Shown here one piece after another: positions 42,650 to 56,196 of a stretch of 64,000 nt of DNA. The DNA lies in the NCBI GenBank assembly GCA_015698045.1, contig BLAL01000090.1, forward strand, positions 124,001 through 188,000, written 5' to 3'. The DNA is from Rhizophagus clarus. Taxonomy: Eukaryota > Glomeromycota > Glomeromycetes > Glomerales > Glomeraceae. Position numbers and translations under genes: made by a program. Positions within the stretch are counted from its first letter, which is position 1; each line of letters begins with the position of its first letter. Below the pieces are notes generated by a model. The model ran no database searches. It had not been told where the DNA came from and worked only from the letters and a program-made list of their open reading frames with translations.

Positions 42650-43962
42650 GCATAGCGACATCCCCATTTAATCACAATTTTGCCAATCATTGCCGATCAT
42701 TTTATTTGATTTATCACATCGTTAAAATTCAATTAATTAGTTTTATTAAACTTTACAAACAACTTAATATTTATTCAAATTTATTATATATTGAATTTTA
42801 TTAGAATAGCACTATTACATATGCGCTGATCTATACCCTAACCCTAATTTTTTGGGATAACCCCAAATTTTGCAGACCAATTATAATGACGATCAGTCAT
42901 TTGACACTATTGTAATACAGTGGTGGTTTTTTGCTAGACTTAAAACTTTGGTGAGTGGTATTATTATAAAAAAAGAAGTGGCGCACATGTTGAGTGTTAT
43001 ATTAGGATTTAGGATGTAATCCTTCATTTTTCGTGTAAAAAATAAAATGTTTCTTATGAAAAAAAACAAAAACTCTTATTATTTTATCAAAATGGTTCAT
43101 AAAAGAAGTGAAAATAAATTACAGGAGCGAAAAGATAAATCCTTTTCAAAAAGAAAAAAGGTGAGTGGACACTTGAACCGCCTAGAGTGGTTACTTGATC
43201 TGCCTGTAGTTTTTCAGATTTTTTTTAGATAGATAATTTTTTATAATTTTTCTTTCTTATATATTGTTTTTATTTTTATTTATTTTGGAGGGTTTTTTTA
43301 TAAAGGCTTTGTTATGAATTATTGTATTCAGTTGTATATCTGGTTTCTAATTCAAAAAATTGGTTTAGATCGATAAAATAGTTGAAAATAAAAATAAAGG
43401 TATAAATTTCAATAAATTATTTAATTTTATTCTTAATTTACTATTACTAACATTTATTTTAAAAATTTCACGTCTAAAATGACAAAAATCACTTGCTGTT
43501 GATTTATATCAACAAAAATTAAAACAAATAATAGACGTAGGAAAAAAATTAGATAATGAAATTAATAGATGGCAAAAATATAGAAAATAAATAAATTTAA
43601 ATTTTTTTTAACCAATTTTTGTTCGATTTTATTCGAGCGAATAAATAAAGCATCATATTTTAATATCTTTACTTTTTTATTACTAATTTGGTACTTGTTT
43701 CATAACTATTTTTTTTTGAAAATAGCTCCCAGGATGCGCGACGTGGACGTCAGTACCAATTCGCATCCCAAAAAAATGGTTAATGTTCCGTACCTCAGGA
43801 TGAACATTATCAATTATCACGAAATTTGAAAATTAAGTTTGATAAAATATATTATATACAATATAATTTTTATTATAATAGAATTATTTTATATATGTGA
43901 AATCTTGTAACAAAAAAAAAGAAAAATAAGATAAAAATAATAATTAATAAAAAAAAATAAAT
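42650..43962. other. Mostly AT-rich DNA, no supported gene
   Basis: A short frame near 43094 (MVHKRSENKLQERKD) followed by GTGAGT could be a first exon, but nothing confirms it. TACCCTAACCCTAA near 42835 is only two telomere-like units. Confidence 0.4.
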
Positions 43963-44626
43963 TTAACAATTATTTCTTGAACGAGAGCGATATCATTTAC
44001 GATAATCTCTCGAACGAGAATAAGAGCAAGAATGTGATCATCACCTACGATGATCTCGTAAATGAGATCAAGATCAAAAATGTGATCATTTACGACGATT
44101 CCTTGAAATAGAACGGAAACTATCTTATTTATGATGACGAGATCGAGATCTACCTCTTTGTCTACTACGCCTATTTCTTCTATATCTTTTATAAGCGTAC
44201 CTAAAACAATCTAAAAATAAATGAATAACTAGTTTTATAAAAATTTAATTAAATATGAATATAGTCACCACTTTGAAGCCAAAATTCATCACTTAATTCA
44301 TCATAAAATTTACGATCATGCCAATTTGGACTTCTTAATTCGTATTCATCTGCATCCGGATCTCTGCTTAGCAGCCTTTTTAAATTTTTATAGCTGCGTT
44401 TTAGAGAGTACTATTTCACTTGGCACTGTCTAGCCAATATTTCATATTGATGGTGATGACGGATATAATTAGCAATTCGAGTCCAAACGTCCGAATGATG
44501 AGTATTATCTTCAAACAGCTGATGGTGTCTTCGTCTTTGTTTGACCAATGTTAACGCAATATCATCAGACCACTCTGCAATTGGTTCATGCGGATTTAGT
44601 ACTTGGATTACTTGATTATTTGCCAT
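43963..44626 (-). pseudogene. Myb/SANT-like (trihelix) protein with RS-rich tail
   Basis: ATG 44626. IAEWSDDIALTLVKQRRRHHQLF...DVWTRIANYI...ILARQCQVK resembles a Myb/SANT-like DNA-binding domain; TAG 44411-44413 replaces an expected Trp before YSLKRSYKNLKRLL. An intron (GTGACT...TTTTTAG, about 44275-44215) leads to a second exon coding RYRRNRRSRQRGRSRSRHH and more RS-like sequence down to TAA 43963-43965, in which repeated TGA codons stand where CGA (Arg) continues the pattern. Nuclear, DNA- or RNA-associated by composition. Inactivated. Confidence 0.6.
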
Positions 44627-44639
44627 TTTTTTTTTTTAA

Positions 44640-45180
44640 TAAAAATGTTGTTAGAATGGTAAGAAAGTTTTAGAATGGGTATTTAAATATATTTCGCAAA
44701 TATAACTATATTATCAATTAATGTCTTTTATTCCTTATAATCAGTGATGTATGTAAATTGGATACGCGCAGCGTACATACTCTTAATTCTTTGCAAATTT
44801 CAGCGTTTTTCTTAATAGTGCTATTCTTGTCATATAAAACGCGTATAAAATTGATGGGCTGCATTAATGATTTTTATGGATAATGTGCGCTTTGTATGTA
44901 TAACAATTTTAATAATTTTTTGAATTACTGAATGTAATGTAATATTTAATTCTATACAATTGTGATTTTTGGAAAAAATTTTCAATGGCAATACAATTTG
45001 TATTACAATTTTGCATAATTAAATATTAATCCGCTTTTAATTCTCTTTTAATTCACTTTAAATCACTTTTAATTCGCTTTTAATCGCAAGTTAATTGGTA
45101 GATCTTTTTAATTTAATTTAGAATTATATATCTGCCGTACAAACTTATTTTTTTAACGTGTAAAAAGATTTTGTTAGTTA
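44640..45180. other. AT-rich intergenic DNA
   Basis: Contains a repeated TTTTAATTCnCTTTTAATT motif near 45030-45080. No gene recognised. Confidence 0.4.
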
Positions 45181-45193
45181 TTATGTTACTTCA

Positions 45194-47431
45194 ATGTCGA
45201 ACTCTAAGCAGCAAAGACCTTGTGAATATGAAAATTACCCTATTTCGCCTGAAATAATATATTACGGTAACTGAAAATTTACTTATGTTGTTATTCAGAT
45301 ATACTGAAGCACCTAATTATTTTCCTGTGCCTGATTACTATATTATTAAAACTACTTAGGGTCAATCTAGTAACAGTCGAACTATTCAATGCTCTATATA
45401 TTATATAGAAGGAGAGCCGCATTATTTAATTTGTTTCGGAGATAATTTACAATATCAAGTTGTATCAGTTCAATCATTGTTTGATGCTTCAGTTGAACTA
45501 CATAAAGTAAGTTATTATATATTCGTTATCTTAAAATAAAATCATAAATGAAGATACTTTAACATACACATCATTTTTGTCAGATTATAACTCCAAATAA
45601 AAAAACTGCTGTTTCTGGAATTCATCTCTTTGGGCTTCAATTGGAATGTATTGATAGAAATTGCAAAAGTAGATTGCGTGAATTGAAACCCAACGAAGAA
45701 TCAAGTAAAACTACACAAATTAAGCGTACCAAAGGTCTTGCAAAAAAAGAACAAATACATTTTGAGGATTCAATTAAAGACTTTTACAATCCCAAAGATC
45801 GTGTAGTTTTAAAGGCTTTGAATTTTACTGTTGAAAATAAAGAATATCATGTATCATTTGGAAAAGATGATGATGTTAAAAAAAAACAAAAATTACATTC
45901 AATGACATATATACAAGATGTAGAAAATATACCTCGTGATGCATATCGTCATCTCGCAGCTATAGAATCAATATTACCACGAGAATATGCTATTTCTCAA
46001 ACACGACAAGAAATTAATACATGCATGGAGAAATTAATACCCATTAATTTTATTGACTTAAATTCTGCAATCATACAAGAAGATCCGTCAGAAGAACCTG
46101 ATATGATAGATCCAACAATTATTGAACAAGTTGTTAATGCAACTGGAAAGGGAGCTTATCGAAGTATTAAAAAAATTCTTGAATATATTGTACCATTATA
46201 TGTTAATGAAGAAAAATTAGATCCTGAAATACCAGTTATTCATCTTCGAATATCTGGTGATAGGAGAAATGTTGGGCGGAAGGTGAAGCATGTTATGATT
46301 ACTGTGGCACTATTAGATGATTCAATGAACCTTTTTAAGTCTGATTATCACTATACAATTGTTTTATTCCTAGGGACTGAGAATTATTCAACTTTAAAAG
46401 TGGCAACAAATGCTCTTATTCAAGAATTACAAGAATTGAGTAATACAGGAATGGTTATCAACGATATTTTTTGGAGGTTTGAGCTTTTTTTTAGCTCTGA
46501 CTGGAAATTTCTTTCTATCTGTTTGGGTTTTAATGCTGCAAATTCCAACCATTTTTATCTGTGATGTAAAATAACCAAAAACCAACGTGAAAATAGGAAA
46601 AGTGACTGGGTGATTAGTAAATCAATGAGTGTTTTAAGTGAAAATCCAACAGCATATCCAGGTCATAAATTACTTCCACTTTTTAACATGATCTCACTTA
46701 AAAATCATATTCCAGACAAGCTTCATATCATGTTACGTATTACTGATTGCTTATGAGAATTGGTTTTACAAGAAATTAAAAATGAAGGATTATTTAATGA
46801 TATAACTCAAAACATTATAATCAAGGAGATAAAAAATCTAAAAATACAGTTTGAATTTTGGAAAATTCATGGTACTGATAATTGGAATTATACCTCTTTA
46901 ATGGGTGATGATCAGTTTTGTGTCCTTCGAAATTTCAATTTAACAAAACTTTTTGATCCAGAATGTGCTGCATTAATTAAAAGTTTATGGGATGGATTTG
47001 CTGAGTTATATGATCTATTAGGAGGAAAAAAAACAGATTCACAATACTTTCATTTAAAAGCAAAAGTATGGTACGAATTATTTTTAAAAAAAACTGTAGT
47101 AGATCCTAAAACTAATACTATCTTAGAACAAGAACTTTACCGTTCTTCAGATGTAACCCCTTACATTCATGTTTTAGTGTCACATGTTTAGGAATTTATG
47201 CTTATCCATAAAAGGTGGGGATTAAATTACTTTTCGTGCAATGCTGTTGAAAAAAAAAATCACGATCATATTTGTTATTTTTTTAAAAAAACTCTCAAGA
47301 ATAGTGGAAAATTTCAAAATAAAACATCAGCTATTTGTGAAATTTTGGAACATGAAAATCGATATTTTTTTTATACTCAAAATAACATCTCTCTTTTATA
47401 CCCAAAACCTCAACATATTCATGTTTTATAA
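45194..47431 (+). pseudogene. Best copy (D) of the dispersed multi-copy family
   Basis: ATG 45194 (MSNSKQQRPCEYENYPI); introns GTAACT...TTCAG (about 45266-45298) and GTAAGT...TGTCAG (about 45508-45584). Then about 600 codons: SGIHLFGLQLECIDRNCKSR, DAYRHLAAIESILPREY, VIHLRISGDRRNVGRK, VKHVMITVALLDD, FFSSDWKFLSICLGFNAANS, DKLHIMLRITDCL, DVTPYIHVLVSHV, KRWGLNYFSCNAVEKKNH. Stops: TAG near 45360, TGA 46562, TGA 46754, TAG near 47189. Conserved Asp in SGDRR and SSDWKF and a His/Asp near LHIMLRITD could be an RNase H-like nuclease core. No named family recognised; perhaps derived from a transposase. Confidence 0.55.
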
Positions 47432-47490
47432 TTTTTTCTAATAGAATATTTTTGATTAACATTTTATTACATTTCTATTACAATAAAACT

Positions 47491-48150
47491 TTAAATTTGT
47501 TTCACCCAAAAATGTATATATATAAATCCTGCTTCACAATAATTCTCTTTCGCATCTTTTTCACCTTTAATTTTCCATTTAATTACAACTTCTTCAGGAT
47601 TATACTTGGATTTGCGCCTTTTGGTAGTAATACTTTCAGTAGCATGATGAGTTGCAATAGCAAGTGGATTGTTTTTTAAATGTTGAGGCAGATCATTAAA
47701 TAAGACAATATAGGTTTGTTGTTCTTCATTATAAAATTTTTGACCCCATAAGTGATTGTTCAAAATTTCACCTAATATTTGATATCCAGTAGATCCTTGG
47801 AAAATGCATTTGTAAACATTTCTATTATTATGATAATGAATATGACCTTTGAAAACATCAAAAAACTGATGTTCAGTACAAGCAAGAGATACTAACTGGC
47901 GACCCCCTCTTTTAAATCCATTTGGTAGCTTACGGTGAATTAAGTAAATAAGAATATTTTTAAATTTTTTATTATTTAACTCTGATAAATTATCTAAATT
48001 ATTATGTGGAATATTATATTTTTTTACAATTACTAAATGCCGTATAAGTCCTTTTTGTTTCTTAAATTGTTTTTGACAAGTAGAACAAAAAATTCTGTTA
48101 TAGAAACAGTAACTTGTGTTTTAAGTGAAATATTATTGCTTGACATATTA
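47491..48150 (-). pseudogene. Member of the dispersed C2H2 family (copy E)
   Basis: An N-terminal C2H2-like cysteine pair (near 48090-48060) is followed by YKCIFQGSTGYQILGEILNN and HLWGQKFYNEEQQTYIVLF, then TKRRKSKYNPEEVV. It is convergent with copy D and 60 bases from it, an arrangement not seen in the other copies, although in copy B the homologous block (23226-23041) sits upstream on the same strand as the core. The finger part is broken by stops. Function unknown. Confidence 0.5.
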
Positions 48151-48796
48151 AAACCAAATCTGAAAAAAATAAAAAATACTTTCAATACAGTTTAAATAAA
48201 TAAACATAATAAATATAATAAATATAAAAAATATTTATTACATTATAATTAATAACAATTAATAATTAAAATTTCAACTCACAAGTTGCTGATTGTCTTC
48301 TTTTACTTCTCAGACTCATCAGTTTCTAGGTGTGCTCATCAGTTTGATGCGTATTTTTAATAGTGTTTTATTTTTTTTTAGTGTGTTTACTGAATTGATC
48401 ACGAAAAGTTTTTTTTTACTAATTAAAATTGTGTAATATTGATCAAAATCATAATACAAAATTTGGCCCAATTTTAACAATTAGCCGATATGATTAGTCA
48501 TTTTTACTAATAGCAACTTTTAAAATTTTAATAAAATGCTTGTTGATTAACTTTTATTGAAAAATTTTTGCACAATATATATATGTTTAATATTTAATTT
48601 ACGTGCATTAAATTTTATTATAAATATATTATTATCATGTAATGTCTACTAGTGTAACAAAATAAAATTTATTTATTTTTAAATTAATAAATTATAAGCT
48701 TTAATAAAAAAATTAAAAGTAATTTTGCGTTATTTTGTCAACCAGTGATTAGAATTTAATGTTATATAACTTGTTATATTCATTTCATCAAGACAA
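48151..48796. other. AT-rich DNA left of the Plavaka element
   Basis: No gene or repeat of note. Confidence 0.4.
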
Positions 48797-49130
48797 CACT
48801 AGTCGAAAAAGAAATATTTGGCCTCCAAAAAATCTGGCCTAGATTTGGCCAATTTTTAAAAAAATTGACCTAAATTAGTAATGATATGCAATTCAATCTA
48901 TATTCAACTCTGATTCGATTCAGCCGAATGATGGTCAAATTGCGTATAATAAAATTAAACTATGTTTGGCCTCACACAAATAATGACCGAATTGTATTTA
49001 CTTTTCTATATTAAATAATGGTTATAATATATTTATTATATTAATATTATTAAGTATAATAAAAAACAATGATACAATATTTGTTAAAAAATGTTTAAAC
49101 AATTCAGACTAGTATAAATGTTATATTAAA

Positions 49131-52100
49131 TCAACACAAATAGAACTTTCTATTTATAGGAATAACGGCTAAATATTCTTTGGCATTAGATCGATCTGAT
49201 TTTTTGTATTTTACAGGTATAAATCGACCTAAAATGTTGTGTATTGGGATTATATTGTCTCTACTGCTCAAATAGAAACTATCTTCCCATAATTTGACGT
49301 TACAAGTTTTAACATCATCGTTAATACTGAAATGGAATCGGGATGTCAAATTTGCCAGTTTATACCATTTGATGTAAGCCAATTTGTGTGTCAAATTATG
49401 GGAGGATAAATGAATGCTATGTTCGAAAAAAAATTGGATTTGACCTGGGTAAGTATCGACGCTATTCCCATCACGATTAATAAATTTAGCTAAGACAAAT
49501 GAGCTCTTAATATGTCATGTTGCAGCAGCAGATCTAAAAATTTCTGCACCGATTTGACATCTTCCATATCGATTCGCTTTGTTGATAACGATCGTTGAAT
49601 TGGGTAAATTTTCTGTGAACGGTTTTCTGAATATAGAATCTACATATGTATCCTTATAATATTCAATAAGTAAATCGTAGATTTGTTCATCAAGACGAAT
49701 ATCTTCAGATCGTGATGCTAAAAATATACCCGGAAATTTCTCGCAACCAGTAATTGGTGATTCCAATATATTTCTGGAATTCATCAAAAATTGATACATT
49801 TCATTTGTTGAAAATTCAGAAAGAGAACTGACAGAAGGTCGTTTATTGAGTAATTTGATGCCGATTACTTCTGAATTTGAGCTGATAATATCGTTTATTT
49901 GTGTTTTGATCATCAATTGACGCATTAGTTCAGGTTTAATTTGGCGGTGGCTATTAGGCAACGATTCTAATAAATATTTTATTATTAATCTTTGCTTAAT
50001 GGAATAATATAATTCGAAAAATTGACACAGCAAATGAATTTAAATTTGAATTACCTAATACGCCATTCATTCGTTCAAAGCTAAAGCACCAGAACGAATA
50101 TGGAGGTCCGTAATCGTAAGAGCACTCACATAAATGTAATGATAGGTGGAGGTTTGGCGTTATTTTTCCTTCGCCATAATGCTCTTCGATCAATTTAATT
50201 ATCTTTACTAAAAGTTCATGGGCTTCTTTCATATCATTAATCTCCACAATTCATCTAACCAAAATCATACAAACTCTTATGAAATACGTAAAAATTTTGC
50301 AATCTTTATTCGGAAGATGATTCCATAACACAACAGTGGCATATATTAGGAAAAAGTTGTGCCATTGGTCAGGGTAAAGTTAGAAAAACCTTCACCGCAA
50401 TGGATTTTACCAGGAATTCGTCCCAAATCTGATGGTAGCTTAAATTTGCTCATTTTCTTTTGAATTGATTGAAGAGCTTTTTCTGTTAATACATCTTCAT
50501 CGATCCATATTTGTTTTGTTATCCATTTTGCGATTCCTAGAAAAAGGCAGTGCATCGGATCTATAACAACAAACTGAATCAGATCAAAATATGAGAGTCT
50601 TAATATTTCAGACCACTTTACGCCATTCACCTTGATGAATCTCTCTCTTTCTGCGTTAGATTTGCATCGTCGCCATTCCAAAGCCTTTTGACGATGCTCT
50701 ACTGGATCTTTCATGATAAACCAGTCACTCATATCTGCCATGCCACCAAAATTGCGATTATTGGCCCTTTTTTCGCATCGATGACATGATGCGAGGGCAG
50801 AGATATGCCCGCATAATTTTTAAGCTCCAGGAATATCACACGAAGCAATTATTAATGCAGCTCAAATATCTTTGCCATTTAGACATTCATTAGTGCGATT
50901 AAGATTCACGCCTTCCCAAAGTAACTCTAATTCCGTTATTATTGGCAAAAGATAATGATTAACTTTATGCAATTTAACCTCATCAGGCCCTGGTAATATG
51001 CTGAGTATAAGCACATTTTTGGGCTTAAATCAAACATCCTGAGGTAGATTGCATATTACTGCGTATATTACATTTGTACTGTAAATCGTTCCTTCGTAAG
51101 GCTGGAACCAATCCAAATTTATCATTAATCCTAGATGAGCATCAGCCTTGTCTGGTCAGAAAAGTTATTTGACCCTTGTTCAGACGATTCCTTAAGATTT
51201 TTCCATATTTGGCCGTCATAAATATCTGATAGAGCATTGTCAATTATTGAACGACGTGTCCAATGCCGCAGTAATTCTTCAAATCCTGGCCGCTTGAACA
51301 TACTAGAAAGCTGCTGTTGTATACTCGAGACTGGATAAATTAATTCAGAAACAATTGATATACTATTATTTAAAGAAATTTTCTTTCCTAAAGGAGTACG
51401 ACATTGTTTTAATCTCTTTGTAGCCAAATTTGAAAATTTGACATGGCTGCATTTCATAATGGTATTATTATCTTTTGATATTATCTCCTTTTTTTTGTAT
51501 AATTTGTGGCATTTTTGGCAGGCTGCAAACTGCGTAAATCGATCGAAAAGTCCTAACTTTTTTCTTAGCATGTACAATGAATTTGGGAATGATTCGTAAT
51601 TGATATTTTTACATACTTTCAATATTATTTTAATAAATTGTATTAATTCTTCAATTGCGGTATTTAGTATGTTATGACTCGACCTGAACTTCATAATCCA
51701 TATCAAAATCCCTTTAATTAATTCATCTGTTAGTAATTCTGAAATATCTGGTGTGTCTGAAATATCCGGTATGTTGTAATGACTAAGCTGCCACCTTAGT
51801 GTTAACATGTCATTGTTTTTATATGCTTGGTTCATTTTATTTCATATTATTAACTTATTATTATCTCATTATTTTATTACTATCGCGAACTTTCTATCTC
51901 CATTTCTTATATTCTCATATATATTTCTAGTAATACCTTTTTCATTATTACTAATATTTCCTTTAAGTCATTCTTCTTTTAACTTTCAAATTGCGATAGT
52001 TCTCCCATATTATGCTCTTTTTATCTTTAAATAAATCATTCAAATATTAATTAACACTCAGGCAAACCATAAGTATATTCGAAATAACTTTTAATAATTA

Positions 52101-53190
52101 ATATTTTCAACTTTATTATTTCATATCTTTCGAGAGAACAGAATTAACTGTCGAGCTCTCTAACTGTCGATCCAGTACTACCATTCAGTACTACTTTACA
52201 TAAAGGAAAAATTAAGTCTTTTTATAAGTTTTCAAAAATTAATTTCTACTATTTCTTTCTATTTTCCTAATTTTAAATGTTAAAATAAGTTAAACTAAAA
52301 ATAAAAATATGATATAATTTAATCCAAAAATAAATAAATAAAAATATGATGTAATTTAGTCTAAAAATAAATATAACTTATGACTATTATCGTTCTTCAA
52401 TTGGACTATTATCCATTGTTTATTATCCGTCAGTTAAGTTATTTCCATCGGTTAAATTATTTCCTATCGGTTAAATTATTACCCATCAGTTAAATTATTT
52501 CCTGTCGGTTAAATTATTTCCTGTTGGTTAAATTATTACCCTTCGGTTAAATTATTACCCTTGTAATTACTATGTATTGTACTATATTATTTCTTTATTA
52601 CGTGAATTCTGGCATTACAATGTCAAACATAGGATGAGAGTAATTCTCAAAATTATTTGAAAAATCGTTATCTTCATCATTAGGAGAATCTTCTTGTATT
52701 AAAGATTCACTAGTGTAGATATCATCCGTGTCATATTCAGCTGGCACATTATAAGAGGAATCTTCAGCGACTAGCTCAACTTCAGTAATACGATGAAATG
52801 TGCCTGGTTTTGCCCCTTTTTTTGTGTGGAAAAAATATATATTTCTGTTCCTCATACGTATCATTATTAGAATGTGTATCAATAGACATTATCGTATCTT
52901 GTGGTTCTGCTAACGATATTGTCGAATCAATCAGTTCTACTAACTCTTAAGACGTTGGAGCCTTATCACGATTTAATGGTTCCAAAGAAGTCGTTTGCTC
53001 ATTCGTTTGCTCATGTTTCTCCTTCGTACGCAGATTGACCATTTTCCCATTATAATGGCTGCAAAAGCACAGAACCTTCTCGCTTGATTTTCTGATCGTA
53101 AATTCAGTAGATGTTTATTCAGAGGTCGATGAACTAGGATTATTATATTCGTTTATGATATTAGCAGCAATGCGTTTTCTTCCTCCCTTT
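49131..53190 (-). pseudogene. Plavaka-type transposase, multi-exon, decayed
   Basis: In order on the minus strand: N-terminus with VLCFCSHYNGKMV (CxC...zinc-binding), acidic part (52882-52598), WQLSHYNIPDISDTPDISEL and LFDRFTQFAACQKCHKLYKKKE (51835-51131), SALASCHRCEKR, GGMADMSDWFIMKDPVEHRQ, VVIDPMHCLFLGIAKW (50741-50346), PNLHLSLHLCECSYDYGPPYSFWCFSFERMNG (50247-50040) and, after an intron, LPNSHRQIKPELMRQLM down to TAA 49131. These blocks, especially DPMHCLFLGIAKW and FSFERMNG, are diagnostic of Plavaka transposases in fungi. Stops include TGA near 51030 and 50863 where Arg (CGA) is expected and TGA near 49518. A possible insertion separates 52598 from 51835. Inactive. Confidence 0.8.
52428..52562. 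repeat. ~22-bp tandem repeats, six to seven copies
   Basis: TCGGTTAAATTATTACCC-type units with variants (CATCAG, CTGTCGG, CTGTTGG) repeated head to tail, just downstream of the transposase N-terminal exon. Confidence 0.8.
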
Positions 53191-53289
53191 TTTCATTTTT
53201 TGATAAAAGTCAGATACGATAAAGTTGTAATATGATTTTTACGTTGAATAAAGTTATAATATACTTTGTTATATTTAATTAATAGTGAT

Positions 53290-53565
53290 TTTTTATTAAT
53301 ATCAAATTTTTAGTGATGTTGAATTTTTAGTGATATTGTGGTTTTTTTATTAATATCAAATTTTTAGTGATGTCGAATTTTTAGTGATATTGTGGTTTTT
53401 TTATTAATATCAAATTTTTAGTGATGTCGAATTTTTAGTGATATTTTAGTTTTTTTATTAATATCAAATTTTTAGTGATGTCGAATTTTTAGTGATATTT
53501 TGGTTTTTTTATTAATATTAAATTTTTAGTAATGTTGAATTTTTAGTGATATTGTGATTATATTC
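53290..53565. repeat. Five 54-bp tandem repeats
   Basis: ATTAATATCAAATTTTTAGT begins at 53295, 53349, 53403, 53457 and 53511. Each unit includes GATGTCGAATTTTTAGTGAT. It lies between the divergent transposase and second-gene starts, so it may hold transposase-binding or promoter sites. Confidence 0.85.
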
Positions 53566-54048
53566 CGTTTTAAAATGATATTGATGGTATAATTAACAAA
53601 ATAGACAAATTCGAATACGAAAAATGAGACGTAAGAAGTTGAATAAAAAATTAAACGAAAACCGAAATTTAAAAATAAAATATATATCATACCACGCACT
53701 CAATGCGATTTAACTGTTCAATTAATTGAAAGTCTAGTTTGATGCGAAAGTTTAAGTCTAATCTGATCATTAACGGCTAATGATTGAAAGTCTAATTTGA
53801 TATGTTTAATATATGTTTAATTAATTAAAAGTCTAATTTGATGCGAAAGTTTAAGTCTAATTTGATCACGCCTATTGAAAGTCTAATTTTATACAAATGT
53901 TTGTGATCATTAATTGTTAAAAGTCTAATTTGATAGTAAAGAAATAGATATAAATAGTGGTCCAATTTCCTCGTTCCATACAAAAAAATCGCCCTTTTTT
54001 CTTTTTTAAAAAATAATAATAAAAAATAAAAATAATTTTAAAACAATA

Positions 54049-56196
54049 ATGGCTCGTAAGAAACTATCAAAACTAAATGCTCCTTCACCAGATATTGCTG
54101 GTTCGTCTACACTATCGCCACATACAACATCAACTCCTCCACGAAATATTGCTTCAACACCAACACCAACTAATACCACCGTTTCATCTACATCACGAAA
54201 TATTGCCACATCACGAGCGTCAACACCAACTAATACTACACCACGAAATATTGCCACATCACGAGCATCAACACCAGCTAATACTATACCACGAAATATT
54301 GCCACACCACGAGCGTCAACACTAACTAATACTACACCACAAAATATTGCCACACCACGAGCGTCAACACCAACTAATACTACATCACGAAATATTGTCA
54401 CACCACGAGCGTCAACACCAACTAATACCACCGCCTCGTCTACACCACGAAATATTGCCACACCACGAAATATTGTTTCAACACTAACATCACTAAATAC
54501 TAATACTACAGCTCCCTTTAGACTTGTTATTTCGCAAGATATTTTAGCCTTATTAAGTCAAACTCAAACTCAATCTCAACGAACTTCTGATATTATTAAA
54601 AGATATCCTAATATTAATGTACTGAAAAGTTACCGTTCACATCACGAAGAAGGAGTACCAAGAAATGTTCGACCGAGTAATGAAAAAGCGGGTAAACTGA
54701 ATTTTTTGTTATATTTTAATATTTATTATATTACATTTGTTCGTTACGATTCGATACATATCCTTATAATTTAAAATAGGTAATTTAGAGCTAGGAAATT
54801 TAAAAAATGAAACCCTTCGACTACAAAATGAATTGAATCAGGAAAAGGTCAAAGTATCAGAAATGAAACGAAAAATAGATAATTTGCAAGACAGTCGAGA
54901 AGAAGAATTCCTTACTACAGCAGTTTAATAAAATTTTTGGTGATGAATCAAACCAATTATGTGAAGAGAATAAAACTCTCCAAGAAGAACTTCGACGGCT
55001 CAAGCAACTTCGCACACCTCAAAAGACTATCGATTCTCCACAGTAATATTCACTAAAACGCCCCAATAAAAGATTAAAATTGAGAGAGAAATCACCTGAT
55101 GAAGTTGCTGCTTCAGCTGCAAGAGTAAGAATTTTACAAGACTATTTGCAGCTGAATTGTGTTAATGTATATATACAGCTTTTATTATTTTCTCTTATTG
55201 TTTAGGATGAAATGAAGAACCTCTTGAAAGGTCAAATACCTGAAGAATATTGGTTGGATTACGGCAAGACTTTTAGTGAACAGACAGCAAAGATATACGA
55301 AAAATTGATACCTGAATTAAAGAGGTTGATGAGTGGACATTATAATCCGTCTGTAACCCAATTGTCGAACTGGTTACGATCAATTCACAAGCATAAAAGA
55401 GATAGATAACAGAAACGACTATCAGGCCAATTAGACAAAGTCGACCGTAGAATGCATGTGAATGCGCAATTGTCTGAAGTGAGCAGTATTTTATTTTAAT
55501 GCACTTCTTTTTAGTCATTTGAAATTAATCTTTATATATTCAACAGAAAAAAAATAGACGAGTAAAGGCGGCAATAAAATTATATGAAAGAAATGACACC
55601 AACATAAAGGAATTCGATAAAGACGAATTATTACCAATGCTTGTACAGAATGATTGTCATTCCATTGAGTAATCAGATTCTGAAGACGATTTAAGACAAA
55701 AATTGCCTGATAATAAGCGGTTCTTGCATGTATATGATCGGTCATGGTGTTCAGACGAGGTATTAAAGTGATTACTGCTCCTAACCTATTTTAATATTTA
55801 TTCAATATTTGTTTATCTTTGTTTTAATAGTTAAAACAGCTATTACGAGACGTATTAGACCCTGAAGCAGAATATATTCAACACGCAAAAAAGCAATGGG
55901 AGCGAATTTATAATGATGATATTTACTTCATGTCTAGTAAACCTCTCGAGAATGCGCCTGAATAGGCGCTTGATAAAATGAAAATGTACAAGACAGATGA
56001 AACAAACGAAATAATTGGCATTAGTGAATATGATGACATGGTTGATGATTTGATTCAATCTTACAAGAATCGTGTGCCAATAGAACCAAATTTAACAGAG
56101 CCATATTCAGATTTCTTGTTAAATTTGGCGAAAATGAATTCAACTAGACCTGAAGATTTGGATGAGATCGGCGAAAGTTTGACAACAGTAAGTTGA
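54049..56196 (+). pseudogene. Second gene of the Plavaka-like element (repeat plus coiled-coil protein)
   Basis: ATG 54049. Exon 1 encodes a Ser/Thr/Pro-rich N-terminus with about seven 16-residue repeats of the TTPRNIATPRASTPTN type (48 bp each, 54170-54480), then SQDILALLSQTQTQSQRTSDI and KRYPNINVLKSYRSHHEEG. Donor GTAAAC near 54692 and acceptor near 54780 lead to a coiled coil (LGNLKNETLRLQNELNQEK; KTLQEELRRLKQL), then exons with KNLLKGQIPEEYWLDYGKTF, KKNRRVKAAIKLYERND, QLLRDVLDPEAEYIQHA and EPYSDFLLNLAKMNSTRPED. One frameshift (near 54913) and several stops break it. A TnpA-like accessory protein is possible by analogy with CACTA elements. Confidence 0.55.

Noticed and set aside
42835-42852. 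Telomere-like TACCCTAACCCTAA
   Set aside because: Only two units, internal to the contig, with no array on either side.
54006-54461. Val/Asp/Gly-rich minus-strand ORF of 151 residues
   Set aside because: Antisense shadow of the 48-bp coding repeats of the second Plavaka gene.
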